The translations under genes and the position numbers were made by a program. From NCBI RefSeq assembly GCF_007859765.1, contig NZ_SIHJ01000001.1, forward strand, positions 186,767 to 250,766: a DNA stretch of 64,000 nucleotides. Reading direction: 5' to 3'. The notes below the pieces were generated by a model. The model saw nothing but the letters and a program-made list of their open reading frames with translations. It ran no database searches and was not told the origin of the DNA. This DNA comes from Posidoniimonas corsicana (GTDB lineage: Bacteria; Planctomycetota; Planctomycetia; Pirellulales; Lacipirellulaceae). Below, in pieces: positions 16,117-24,742 of the stretch; the first letter of the stretch is position 1; each line of letters begins with the position of its first letter.

Positions 16117-18381
16117 TTACCAACGGCCGCTAGCGGGCCGTGTCGGGATTAAAAAAAATTGACGCCTAATCGCTTGTCGGTGGGCGAAGCGGCAGCGGTG
16201 ACGCGTAGCGCGGAAGGCGCCCGCGCCGATCGTGGTGACCGCGGTCAGCCAGGCTGCGGACGGTTCGGGCGCGGCGCGCGCCGTGTCGGCGGCCAGGGCG
16301 CCAGGGCCGTTCCAGTTGTTGTACGCGGTTTGGAACAGGCTGAAGTCGACGAAGTCGATGCGTTGGTCGCCGTTCAGGTCGGCCGCCGCCGGTTGGCCAT
16401 CGAGAACCAGGGTGTGGAGCTCTTGTGTGAGCTGCAGGTAGTCGTCGAAGTCGAGCTGGCCGTCGCCGTTGAGGTCTACCGGCGGCGGGTAGTCATAGCC
16501 GCTGCTGGCGAGGAGCTCGAACCCGTTGAGCACCACCGGCCCGCCGTCGGTGGAGGTGAGTGACAGCGTCACCGGCCCGGCGCCGTCGCTGCGGAAGGTG
16601 ACCCGCGAGCTGGCGATGCCAAGCGGCTGGTCGGCGCCGGTGGTGGTGGCGATCTGCCCCAGCCCGCGTCCCCCCAGCCCGATTGCAAACGCGGGTTGGG
16701 CGAAATCCTGATCGTGCGAGTAGAGCACGAGCTGGTAGTCACCCTCGGCCAGGCTTCCAAGCGTCAGGTCAATCGCGCTATCGCCAAACACGAAGTCATC
16801 TGCGATGTCGGCCAGCGGCCCGGACGCGCCGTCGCCGCGGTCGCGGAACTGACCGGAGGAAAGCGCCACCTCGACCTGCCCGCCCGCTGAGCCAGACAGC
16901 GGCGAGTCGAATGCAGCCGACAACGGGCCGGTGGTGGACTCGGGGCGGGAGAACTCGAGAAAGCCCGACTGTGTCTGCTGGCCGTTGAGGCCAAAGTCGA
17001 CCTTCAGCCCGCCTTCTTTCACGGTGGCCTCCGGGTTGATCAGGCCGACGACCTTGGTGTTGTAGTCCTGGTAGGTGTTGTAGTCGCCCCGCATCCACAG
17101 CACGGCGGAGTTCTCGGCGTCCCACTGGGGCGCGATCGGACGCACGTTGTCTTCCGTCGAGTTGAACGTCAGCGGGGTCCATCGCCACGTGACGCCGTTG
17201 TCGGTAGTGTCGCCCCGGAACAGCTCGTAGTGCTGCTCGCCGTCGGCACCGAACAGCCGCGCCTGGGTGCCCGGGTGAACGTCGGACGACAGGTACACCG
17301 TGCCCGGCTTGGCCGGGTCGATCGCGACCAGCCCGGTGTAGTCGTTCTCGGCGGCGTACAGGTGCTCGCCCGCGTACGCCATCTGGTTCACGACCCACTC
17401 GTTCTGATCCCAGCGGGCGTAGAAGAAGCGGTGGTCGCGGTCGTCGTCCTCGGCGCGGGCCTGGAACACTGCGACCGGCGAGCCGGCGTCGATCGCGACA
17501 TCAACCGTCCAGCCCCGTCGCATCGTGGTCCCGCCGAACGACTGGCCGGTCTGGAACACACTCGTGAGCGAACTCGGGGCGGCCGCCGACGCGTCAAGCA
17601 GGTCGGCGTCGACAACGGCGCCCGCCGAGTTGTAGAGCACCCCGTCCTCGATGTACCCGTGGAACACGCTGTTGTCCCAATTGCGGGGGTGCCGCTGAGT
17701 GGTAATCAGATGGATGCGGTTTCCGTCGGACGCGTAGCTGACATAGGGGCGGTCGCCCGAACCGCCTTCGCTCAGCAACTTGCCGCCGTACGACCAGGTC
17801 AGCCCCTCGTCGTCGGACACCAGGATGTTGGGGTCGAAGTTGACGCTCCGGACAAAGTTGTAGAGCCGGCCGGCGCCCTGCGAGTCCGCTGGCAGGTAGT
17901 GCAGGTTGGAGTACGTCATGGCCGCGCCGTTGTTGAACGTGGCCTCGCTGCTCCACGAGTCAATCTGGCCGGCCTGGTCGCTGACACGCCAACGGGACAG
18001 GTTGTCCGTCAGGTGGCCGCCGTACATGGCCACGTACCGGCCGTCGGAGCGTCGGTAGAGGGCCGCCGAGTTGTGGTCGTCGTCCTGCAGGCCGTGGTTG
18101 AGGACGAACCGCTCGACGGCGCCGCTGTTCAGGTCGTACGAGACCATGTCGACGTCGCCGTTCCGCTGGGCGCCGCCCGGCCCCGAGCCGTCCGCCACCG
18201 AGCTGACCAACAGCTTACCGGCGGCGGCGTCGATCACGGCGCGCTCGTCCTCGAACCACGACCAGGCGCCGTTGTCGTTGAACTCAACAAGCCCCGGGGC
18301 CACCGCCGTTTGTGCGTGGGCGGTGGCCCCGACGCCGACAAAGGTCGACGTGACCAGGAGATGCTTAAGCCAATCAGCCAA
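16117..18381 (-). CDS. BNR_4-type beta-propeller protein with dockerin and PEP-CTERM
   Basis: A 754-residue secreted protein. A signal peptide ending ATAHAQ is followed by a propeller-like region typical of the BNR_4 family (NGAWSWFEDERAVID, HNSAALYRRSDGRYVAMYGGH, DDEGLTWSYGGKLL). A beta-sandwich, a dockerin-like pair (DLNGDGQLDFDDYLQL, DLNGDQRIDFVDFSLF) and a PEP-CTERM (Pro-Glu-Pro at 16261-16269, near residue 705) follow. BNR_4 propellers include proteins related to PL24/PL25 ulvan lyases, so a polysaccharide lyase role is possible but unproven. The only in-frame start near the leader is TTG 18381. The tail after the sorting signal runs about 25 residues past the Arg cluster and ends 35 bases before the next gene, which is unusual. 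Confidence 0.8.
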   Translation of the reverse strand: MADWLKHLLVTSTFVGVGATAHAQTAVAPGLVEFNDNGAWSWFEDERAVIDAAAGKLLVSSVADGSGPGGAQRNGDVDMVSYDLNSGAVERFVLNHGLQDDDHNSAALYRRSDGRYVAMYGGHLTDNLSRWRVSDQAGQIDSWSSEATFNNGAAMTYSNLHYLPADSQGAGRLYNFVRSVNFDPNILVSDDEGLTWSYGGKLLSEGGSGDRPYVSYASDGNRIHLITTQRHPRNWDNSVFHGYIEDGVLYNSAGAVVDADLLDASAAAPSSLTSVFQTGQSFGGTTMRRGWTVDVAIDAGSPVAVFQARAEDDDRDHRFFYARWDQNEWVVNQMAYAGEHLYAAENDYTGLVAIDPAKPGTVYLSSDVHPGTQARLFGADGEQHYELFRGDTTDNGVTWRWTPLTFNSTEDNVRPIAPQWDAENSAVLWMRGDYNTYQDYNTKVVGLINPEATVKEGGLKVDFGLNGQQTQSGFLEFSRPESTTGPLSAAFDSPLSGSAGGQVEVALSSGQFRDRGDGASGPLADIADDFVFGDSAIDLTLGSLAEGDYQLVLYSHDQDFAQPAFAIGLGGRGLGQIATTTGADQPLGIASSRVTFRSDGAGPVTLSLTSTDGGPVVLNGFELLASSGYDYPPPVDLNGDGQLDFDDYLQLTQELHTLVLDGQPAAADLNGDQRIDFVDFSLFQTAYNNWNGPGALAADTARAAPEPSAAWLTAVTTIGAGAFRATRHRCRFAHRQAIRRQFFLIPTRPASGRW

Positions 18382-18444
18382 GATGCACTATTCCAGTAGC
18401 AGACAGAATCTTCAGTTATTCCATTCCGCAACGCACGCGGGGAA

Positions 18445-18475
18445 CGCCTGCGCCGTGAGGGTCACGACGCAGGCG
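18445..18475 (-). terminator. Hairpin downstream of the 18500-19414 gene
   Basis: Arms CGCCTGCGCCGTGA (18445-18458) and TCACGACGCAGGCG (18462-18475) pair with one mismatch around a 3-base loop, just after the minus-strand stop at 18500. No U-tract follows on the transcribed side, so it may be a processing or weak terminator structure. Confidence 0.5.
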
Positions 18476-18499
18476 CCGCCGCCGCTGCCCCATCTTCAA

Positions 18500-19414
18500 C
18501 TAGCTTCGCTTACGCCGCACCGTAACTAACCCGAGCCCAGCCACGATCCCCATCAGCGCGGAGGCTGGCTCGGGCACAACGCTCAGCACGCCCGTGCTCT
18601 CACTAAACCGGTAGGCGCCGTTGCTCCACACATCGCCGTTGGCCGTGAAACCGGCGACGGCGAAGCTGTCTCCGAAGGACTGGTTGTCGGCGCCGGCGAT
18701 CATCCACGAGTCCCCCAGCGCTGCACTGGCCCCGGAAAGATCGAAGTTGAACAGTCCGTTGAACACCGTTTCTGGCCCGACGCCAGTGACCGAATTATTG
18801 ACCCCGCTAGCGCCGATGACGAAGTTCAAGTTGGCGCCATCCGCCAGGGCAAAGCGGCCGCTATTCACAATGCTGCCATTGAATGTGTTGGACGACGACT
18901 GCAGTGTTAGCGTGCGGCCCGCGTCGTCCGAGCCAGGGTTGGTAATGGTGGCCGAACCGCTCAAGTCCGCCAGCACATTGATGGGCCCCTGCTTGGCATA
19001 GATCACCGAGTCGGAGACTACGCTGATGGCCCCTGCCAGGTTGAATATGTCGCCCCCGCCATTGATGTGGTTGATCGAACCACCGTCGAGGATCAGGTTG
19101 GCAACGGTGATCGTCCCGGTGTCACCTGTGCCCTTGTAGCTCAGTCCGAAAAGCGGGTCGCCGGTGTTGTTCACCGTTAGCGAGTCGCCTCCGAAGGTGT
19201 AGCTGCCACCGTCTGCAGGGGTCCGTACCCGGAAGTCGCCGGTGAAGTAGTCGTTGCCAAGGGCGGGGGCTAGCGAATCCGACCAGTTTCCGGCCGAGTT
19301 GAACGAGGAAGCGCCAAATCCATCGTCTGCAGTCAGCGATATATCTGCCGCGAACAAGGGGGCCGAGATGACCAGGGCGATGCCGATCGACGTCAACGAG
19401 TGCTTAGGGTTCAT
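18500..19414 (-). CDS. PEP-CTERM beta-rich surface protein
   Basis: A 304-residue secreted protein with a signal peptide (MNPKHSLTSIGIALVISAPL, cleavage near FAAD). A repetitive beta-helix-like body follows (ADDGFGASSFNSAGNWSDS, GTITVANLILDGGSINHING, SGSATITNPGSDDAGRTLTL) that resembles passenger-associated repeat proteins. It ends in a 24-residue PEP-CTERM (VPEPASALMG to VTVRRKRS). It is nearly colinear with the second half of the double protein at 13121-16081, including long shared runs such as SVVSDSVI and ASGVNNSVTG, so the two arose by duplication within the cluster. It lacks the lamin-tail-like module and dockerin of its relative. Exosortase-type processing at the cell envelope is expected from the C-terminus. 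Ligand unknown. Confidence 0.87.
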   Translation of the reverse strand: MNPKHSLTSIGIALVISAPLFAADISLTADDGFGASSFNSAGNWSDSLAPALGNDYFTGDFRVRTPADGGSYTFGGDSLTVNNTGDPLFGLSYKGTGDTGTITVANLILDGGSINHINGGGDIFNLAGAISVVSDSVIYAKQGPINVLADLSGSATITNPGSDDAGRTLTLQSSSNTFNGSIVNSGRFALADGANLNFVIGASGVNNSVTGVGPETVFNGLFNFDLSGASAALGDSWMIAGADNQSFGDSFAVAGFTANGDVWSNGAYRFSESTGVLSVVPEPASALMGIVAGLGLVTVRRKRS

Positions 19415-19840
19415 TAGATGCGAGTCTCAAGGAGTAGGAGTCGATGGAAGTAGATCTGAAGGAGAAACTGCCCGGACAGGGGCGCCGCGGTGGGGAAGGG
19501 AGGGCGAAGGAGTGGCGTCGGCAGCAATGCGAAAGTTGGAATCAACTCGGGTGCCCGCGAAAGCACCCGTCGGCGGGACCCGGGCCTACCTATGCTTCTC
19601 CGCTCGAGGCAGATCTTTTGCGGAAGAATTGGAAAGTTTTTCAGAATTGCAGTTCCAGCCAATAGTTTTGCGGATTTCTGAGTTTCGCCGCAAATCTGCC
19701 CGGCACTGGCGCGTAGTGGTAGGTAGGAGCCGCTCCACGAATTCTGCGCCGGCGCGGCTGGGCAGTGCGGGCGGCGGCCCGTCGCGCGCCATTCGCTAAC
19801 CAAATCAGGTCGCCCGCAGCCCGTCAACACGCGTGGTCAA
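19415..19840. other. Divergent intergenic region, 426 bases
   Basis: It separates the minus-strand PEP-CTERM cluster from the second sigma-factor unit. It contains a locally AT-richer patch around 19605-19680 and should hold divergent promoters. No gene, RNA or long dyad was recognised. Confidence 0.45.
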
Positions 19841-20362
19841 ATGGAGTCAGAGACCGACAACTCCAAGCACAGCGATTTCCTGAGGCGCTTTGCCGAGGAC
19901 TACCGCAGGCTCTACCGGTTTGTCTTGTCGCTGACGTTCAATCACGTCGACGCGGACGACGTGATGCAGGACACCAGCGTGGTCCTGTGGAAGAAGTACG
20001 ACGACTTCGACCCATCCATTGGAACCTTCTACGCCTGGGCGTGTCGTGTGGCGTACCTCGAGGTGATGCGGCTCCGTCGGCAGCAGCGGCGCGCGGCGAC
20101 CGTCGGCGATGACGTTATCGAACTCCTGCGTGACGAGTTGGCCCGCCGGGCGGACGCGACCGATCAGCGGGAAAACGCACTGGTGAGCTGCCTCAAGAAG
20201 CTGCCCCCAGAGGATCGGCAGCTGGTAGAGGACAGGTACTTCAGCGCCCTGGCCCCAAAAGAGCTCGCGGCTCACTATCAGAGGTCGGTACACTCGGTGT
20301 ACCGGAGCCTGGCCCGGGTTCACGGGCTGCTCCGCCGGTGCGTCGACCGATCGCTTGCCTAG
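19841..20362 (+). CDS. ECF RNA polymerase sigma factor
   Basis: A 173-residue ECF sigma factor. Region 2 includes DDVMQDTSVVLWKKYDDFDP and the following YAWACRVAYLEVMRLRR helix. Region 4 includes LPPEDRQLVEDRYFSALAPKELAAH-like sequence and RSVHSVYRSLARVHGLLRRC. It has the same architecture as the sigma factors at 5687 and 25197. It begins at ATG 19841 and ends 15 bases before a FecR/LamG protein, its likely anti-sigma partner. It is divergent from the PEP-CTERM cluster at 11617-19414, which could be a regulatory target. Confidence 0.9.
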   Translation: MESETDNSKHSDFLRRFAEDYRRLYRFVLSLTFNHVDADDVMQDTSVVLWKKYDDFDPSIGTFYAWACRVAYLEVMRLRRQQRRAATVGDDVIELLRDELARRADATDQRENALVSCLKKLPPEDRQLVEDRYFSALAPKELAAHYQRSVHSVYRSLARVHGLLRRCVDRSLA

Positions 20363-20377
20363 CACCAGTCAGTAACT

Positions 20378-22183
20378 ATGGACTCGCCGCTGCATCGACT
20401 TTCTGACATTGAGCTCGCGCTGCGGATGCTCGGCGGCGACGCCACTCCCGAGGAGGTCGAGCGATTTAATCGCAGGCTCGCCGCGGATCCGGTGGCGCTG
20501 CGATGCGTGCTGGACGTCATCGAGCAGGAGGAGTGCTTAGAGTGGCGGTCGGCTTCGGGGCTGGCTGAATCCGCCGAGGGCCCGACTGTTCCTCGCCCCC
20601 ATCTTGGTGCGAGTGCTAGTGATCGTCGAGTGTCGCGGCATTGGCCGTTCATGCTCTCGTTGGCTGCTACGCTGCTAGCGGCCGTATCGTTTACGGGGGG
20701 GCTGCTGATCAGCGATTGGCGGTCGGTTGAGCGGGGCAACCACGGCGTAACCCGGCTGAGCGAGGGCGGCGGCGGCTTGCAATCGTCGGTTTCACCGGGC
20801 ATGACTCAACGACCGATTGGTCGCCTGGTGTCTTCCGCAGCCTGCCGTTGGGTTCCCGACCAACGAATATCGTTATCGGGGGAGTTGCGGTATGGCGAGT
20901 CGCTGAACCTGCTTGAGGGGGTCGCGGAGTTGCGACTTGAGGGCCAAGCGGGCGTCGCGGACGTGCACGCCGAAGGGCCGGCCGGGGTGGTGTTGACCGC
21001 CGACGGCGGCTGCAGCATCAGCCATGGCAGATTGACCGCAACCGCCATGCCCGAGCTCGCCCCGTTCGTTCTGGAAACTCCGCTTTGCCAGGTGACGTTG
21101 CGACGAGAGGGCGCGGTTGGCGTCGTCGTTAATGGACGCGACGTCGAGGTCCACGTCTTCGAAGGCGCCGCCGCCGTCCTCGTGCCATGGGGCCTAGGTG
21201 GCGCCGACTCACAGTTCTTCGATCTTACCGAGGGCCAGCTGCTTAGCCTGCGACAAGAGAGCGAGGGAAAGATTCACACACGGCTTGGCGACTCTCAGCC
21301 GACCGGGTTCGTGTCGCGTTCTTCGATGGGATCGGATCAACTTGTCATTCCCGACGAGTATGTCGAATCCGTGGCCGCCCTCAACCCGTCCCTCTACTGG
21401 CGGTTCGAAGAGAACGCGGCAGAGGCGATTGACGACAGCTCACCTGCCGCCGGCAACCCTGCCGAAGTAGTGGGGACGCTGAAGTACACGGTTAACACGG
21501 GCAACCGGGCGCTCGATCTCGGATCGGGCATGACCCCCGGCGTGCTCAATGCGCACCTGCTGTCGTCCCGCCCTATCAACCTCTCCGCCACCAACGGCTA
21601 CAGCCTGGAGGTCTGGGTGAAACCAAGCCACTACCACCTCGGAACGATCGCGTCATTGATCGTCCCGAATGCAGAAGGGGCCTCGGTTCCGGGGCACGGG
21701 ATGATGCTCGAGCTTGGTGGGCCGCGAACTGCGCAGCCCTTTATCGAACAGCCCGGCAAGATCCGGTTCCTGCACCGCAGCCCGCCCAGCGACAAAGTCG
21801 GCCACGGCGTCTCTTGCTACTCACCTGACCACTACTCGCTGCGGAAGTGGCAGCACGTGGTCGCGACCAAGGACGCCACCACGCTGCGGCTGTACCGGAA
21901 CGGCGAGTTGGTGGCGAGCGGCAAAGACGACACGATGCACAATTCCGCCATGAAGCTGCTCGTTGGGCAGATCGACGAGAGCCGCCGCGAGCGTCAGTTC
22001 TTCGGGCAGCTTGATGAGCTAGCATTCTATCCGCACGCGCTCTCTCCAGAAGATGTTCATCGGCACTACGAGTTGGTCGAGCAAGCCAAGTCGAGCCCGC
22101 GCGAGCAAACGCCGCCCGCTCGTCCTATGGGTAAACGCACCTTGCTACCCTCGTTGTCGACGCGGCGGCCCTCCTCCGCGTAG
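20378..22183 (+). CDS. FecR-like anti-sigma factor with LamG domain
   Basis: A 601-residue membrane protein. Residues 1-60 form a helical cytoplasmic part (IELALRMLGGDATPEEVERF), a membrane helix lies at about 90-112, and a FecR-like domain follows (about 150-300, AELRLEGQAGVADVHAEGPA). The C-terminal LamG/concanavalin-like domain (about 330-565) contains YSLEVWVKP, LRKWQHVVATKDATTLRLY, GELVASG and GQLDELAFYPHALS. LamG domains often bind glycans, so this could sense polysaccharide outside the membrane and release its sigma factor; that step is inference. It differs from the other two anti-sigma proteins here, which carry a different C-terminal module. It follows its sigma gene by 15 bases. 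Confidence 0.85.
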   Translation: MDSPLHRLSDIELALRMLGGDATPEEVERFNRRLAADPVALRCVLDVIEQEECLEWRSASGLAESAEGPTVPRPHLGASASDRRVSRHWPFMLSLAATLLAAVSFTGGLLISDWRSVERGNHGVTRLSEGGGGLQSSVSPGMTQRPIGRLVSSAACRWVPDQRISLSGELRYGESLNLLEGVAELRLEGQAGVADVHAEGPAGVVLTADGGCSISHGRLTATAMPELAPFVLETPLCQVTLRREGAVGVVVNGRDVEVHVFEGAAAVLVPWGLGGADSQFFDLTEGQLLSLRQESEGKIHTRLGDSQPTGFVSRSSMGSDQLVIPDEYVESVAALNPSLYWRFEENAAEAIDDSSPAAGNPAEVVGTLKYTVNTGNRALDLGSGMTPGVLNAHLLSSRPINLSATNGYSLEVWVKPSHYHLGTIASLIVPNAEGASVPGHGMMLELGGPRTAQPFIEQPGKIRFLHRSPPSDKVGHGVSCYSPDHYSLRKWQHVVATKDATTLRLYRNGELVASGKDDTMHNSAMKLLVGQIDESRRERQFFGQLDELAFYPHALSPEDVHRHYELVEQAKSSPREQTPPARPMGKRTLLPSLSTRRPSSA

Positions 22184-22246
22184 AGGTGGGCTAGCACGTT
22201 GATGCGGACGCGATGTCTTGACGTTTTGGGGCGACGCGTCAGGTAT

Positions 22247-23902
22247 CTATTGCCCGCCTAGATTGAGAACGACTCGACCGTCTTCAGGTTGGAGAAGGAA
22301 CCCGCAGCCGTGCGGCGAGAAGGAGCCTTCGAGAGTCTCCACCCGGTAGGGCGCGTTCCGGAAAGTGCACTCGAGGGCATTCTCGGTCACTCGGTCGAAC
22401 GGCAACAAAGCCGCTTGCGCCGTCATGAGGGTGACCTTCCACTGTGCGGGCAACCCTCGCAGCTTGATGGATAGCCTGCTCTCTTCCAGCGTGACGATCA
22501 GCTCTCCGTCGCCGGATTGAGTGGTGCTAGTCAACTGGTAGGCGCCGGTCTCGGTCTGGCTAACCTGCGGCGTGGAGAAGCGAAGCGGGTTTCCCTCGGC
22601 GTCGGTTGGGTAGAGCCCAGCCTGCTGGCCGCGCGAGCCCCAGAAGTTGCCGTCCACCAGTGGGAGGGTGAAGAATTCGACCGCGGACTTGTCGACCTTG
22701 TCTCGGAGGATGTCAGACTCCACCGATTCGTCGAACAGGTGCAGGTCGCGGAGTCGCAAGACGCCGCGATCCCACACGAAATTGACCCGGTAGAAGCGGC
22801 TGTTGTACCAGAACGTCTGCCGGTGGTCGTCGCCGAGCGGCGCGGTGAAGGTCATCGCTGTGGCGGGGGTGACCGGGAAGCTCTTGCGGAACCACTCGCC
22901 GGATGCGGCTAGCGTTTCAACCGTTAGCTCGCCCTGGTCACGCATCGCGGCGATCTTGGGGAACTGGTCCTCCAGGCCGGCCGCCATCCGATCCCAGGTG
23001 AACGAGTTCTCCTGACCCGCCTGAGTGTAGTTGAACGCCAAGCACTCGCCGTTGGCCAGGTTGTTGAGAAACCAGTCGACCCACGCGGGGTCGCGGCCGC
23101 CTTCGTTGTAGATCGGCTCCAAGGTGATCACGCCCTGCAGGCCGCCACCGACGCCGGTGTCGTACTGCCGGAGCGGGTCGCTGCCAAGCATCCGGAAGAC
23201 GGGGACCGGGATCTGCCCGGCGGCGGTCTGAGCGGGCATGTATGCGTTGAGCTTGCTTGGGTAGTAGGCCTGGTTCCAGTAGCCCCCCCACAGCGTGTAG
23301 CCGTCGGTGCCGATCTGGTCTTTGCAGTTCGCGCTAGCGACGATGCCGTATTTCTCGTGCAGGTACGCCAGTGTGTGGGCGTCGATAAACCACGAGGCGA
23401 CCGACTTTGGGTAGCGGCCAAAAACGGCGTAGAAGTCTTTCATGTAAACGTCTGCCAGCTTCTCGCGTTCTGCAGGTGTGTACCCCGAGGCGAAGCCGAC
23501 GTTGGCGTGCCAGTCCCACGGGAATCGACCACGCCACTTCAGACCAGCCTTCTCCACCAGCGGTTGAGGCAATTCCCACCAACCGCCAATCTCAAACTGC
23601 TCTGTGGGCAGCTTGCTAAGGAGGTGCTGGTATCGCTCGTCGGTGAGGGCGTCGTACTGCAGCAAGAAGGTGCCCGGCAAGTTGTGCCTTTGCATCAACT
23701 CGATCTGCTTCACCACTGTTTGGTAGAGCACCTCCTCGGTAACCGACTCGTCTCGCGGCTCCAGGAGCCTGATAAAGTTGACGATATTCACGATGCGGGG
23801 CGCTCGGCCGGCCCCTTCAACACCCTCGCAGCGTGGGCTCGAAATGAGGAGGGCGGTCGCCAACGCTAGCGCGAACGAGATGAAGCATCGGTCAGAGAAC
23901 AT
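22247..23902 (-). CDS. Secreted polysaccharide-deacetylase/GH-barrel-like protein
   Basis: A 551-residue protein with a clear signal peptide (MFSDRCFISFALALATALLI). The N-terminal half looks like a (beta/alpha) barrel of the polysaccharide deacetylase or GH57/GH38 type. It opens IVNIVNFIRLLEPRD and contains GTFLLQYDALTDERY, EIGGWWELPQPLVEKAG, FPWDWHANVGFASG and SVASWFIDAHTLAYLHEKYG. The C-terminal third is beta-rich. I cannot assign it to a named family with certainty. Similar planctomycete and Bacteroidetes proteins sit in polysaccharide loci. It lies downstream of a PEP-CTERM gene on the minus strand and converges with the FecR-LamG gene (63 bases between stops). A carbohydrate-active role is likely; the reaction is unknown. 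Confidence 0.65.
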   Translation of the reverse strand: MFSDRCFISFALALATALLISSPRCEGVEGAGRAPRIVNIVNFIRLLEPRDESVTEEVLYQTVVKQIELMQRHNLPGTFLLQYDALTDERYQHLLSKLPTEQFEIGGWWELPQPLVEKAGLKWRGRFPWDWHANVGFASGYTPAEREKLADVYMKDFYAVFGRYPKSVASWFIDAHTLAYLHEKYGIVASANCKDQIGTDGYTLWGGYWNQAYYPSKLNAYMPAQTAAGQIPVPVFRMLGSDPLRQYDTGVGGGLQGVITLEPIYNEGGRDPAWVDWFLNNLANGECLAFNYTQAGQENSFTWDRMAAGLEDQFPKIAAMRDQGELTVETLAASGEWFRKSFPVTPATAMTFTAPLGDDHRQTFWYNSRFYRVNFVWDRGVLRLRDLHLFDESVESDILRDKVDKSAVEFFTLPLVDGNFWGSRGQQAGLYPTDAEGNPLRFSTPQVSQTETGAYQLTSTTQSGDGELIVTLEESRLSIKLRGLPAQWKVTLMTAQAALLPFDRVTENALECTFRNAPYRVETLEGSFSPHGCGFLLQPEDGRVVLNLGGQ

Positions 23903-23934
23903 AGAGTTTACTCAGGCTGCTAACGAGAAGTGAC

Positions 23935-23971
23935 GCCGCCGCTGTTCCATCATCGTAGGTACAGCGGCGGC
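23935..23971 (-). terminator. Hairpin after the 23996-24742 gene
   Basis: Arms GCCGCCGCTGT (23935-23945) and ACAGCGGCGGC (23961-23971) are perfectly complementary with a 15-base loop. They lie just beyond the minus-strand stop at 23996 and before the next start at 23902. Confidence 0.5.
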
Positions 23972-23995
23972 GCCAAGGTAGCGGTTGCGCAGGCG

Positions 23996-24742
23996 CTAGG
24001 CCCGGGGGGCTGCTTGCCGGCGGCGGCCGCGGCTCAGCGTGGCACCGGATAGCGCGAGCAGAAGAGCGGCGGCCGGTTCCGGCACAGCAGATCCAAAGAC
24101 GTCGACTTCTGCAAGTCCAGCGGCGTTGTTGTCGGCGTCGTAGATGCTCAGCCGCACGTAGCGTACGGCGCTGGCCAGGGCGCCCGAGTTGTTGGTGATG
24201 CTGATCTGACTAGTGACCGGCGTTGTGATCGCGCCGGTGTCATCCTGTCCCTTGAGGAAGCTGGTGAGGAGTGAGTAGTCGCTCCCGTTGGCCGAGACCA
24301 GCAGGTCGAACGAGAACAGATCGCGGCCAGAGTCGTTCCACCCGGCGTAGACGTCGACCTGATCGAGGTCGTGCAGCCCGCCCAAGTCGAAGGTAGCGTT
24401 GGTGTCGTTGGTGACTGATCCGTAGGCCGCGTGGTCGATGTCGTCACCACCAGAGCCGCCCTGGGGATAAACAGTTGCCAGTGCCCCGTCGGTCCAGGCC
24501 GTAATGCCGGCCGAACTTTCAAAGGTCGAGTCGCCGTCGTACCCCGCAATCAATCCCTCGGCCAGGTCGCTGCTGGAGGCGTTGAACAGTACAGGGCTGT
24601 ACGGGTCGTGGGTGGCCCCACCGGCGGGCGCGACGTCTTTGACGACACTCGTCGTAACGGCGCCGTGGGCGGGCAAGCCAGCGCCGAGGGCGATCATCGC
24701 GGATGCTGCGGCAATGCGAAAGTTAAGCCATTGAATTCTCAT
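23996..24742 (-). CDS. PEP-CTERM protein with discoidin-like domain
   Basis: A 248-residue secreted protein. ATG 24742 begins the leader MRIQWLNFRIAAASAMIA, ending near PAHG; the longer frame upstream lacks leader character. The body resembles an F5/8-type (discoidin-like) sandwich: ATFDLGGLHDLDQVDVYAGW, FDLLVSANGSDYSLLTSF and VRYVRLSIYDADNNAAGLAE. It ends in a PEP-CTERM (VPEPAAALLLALSG plus SRGRRRQ). It is a paralogue of 28992-29915, sharing the order of these segments, but lacks that protein's dockerin-like repeat. Discoidin-like domains commonly bind carbohydrates. Surface display is expected. Confidence 0.84.
   Translation of the reverse strand: MRIQWLNFRIAAASAMIALGAGLPAHGAVTTSVVKDVAPAGGATHDPYSPVLFNASSSDLAEGLIAGYDGDSTFESSAGITAWTDGALATVYPQGGSGGDDIDHAAYGSVTNDTNATFDLGGLHDLDQVDVYAGWNDSGRDLFSFDLLVSANGSDYSLLTSFLKGQDDTGAITTPVTSQISITNNSGALASAVRYVRLSIYDADNNAAGLAEVDVFGSAVPEPAAALLLALSGATLSRGRRRQAAPRA

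Noticed and set aside
17230-18399. Long plus-strand open frame opposite the BNR_4 gene
   Set aside because: Antisense shadow; composition dominated by Val, Arg and Gly, with no motif.
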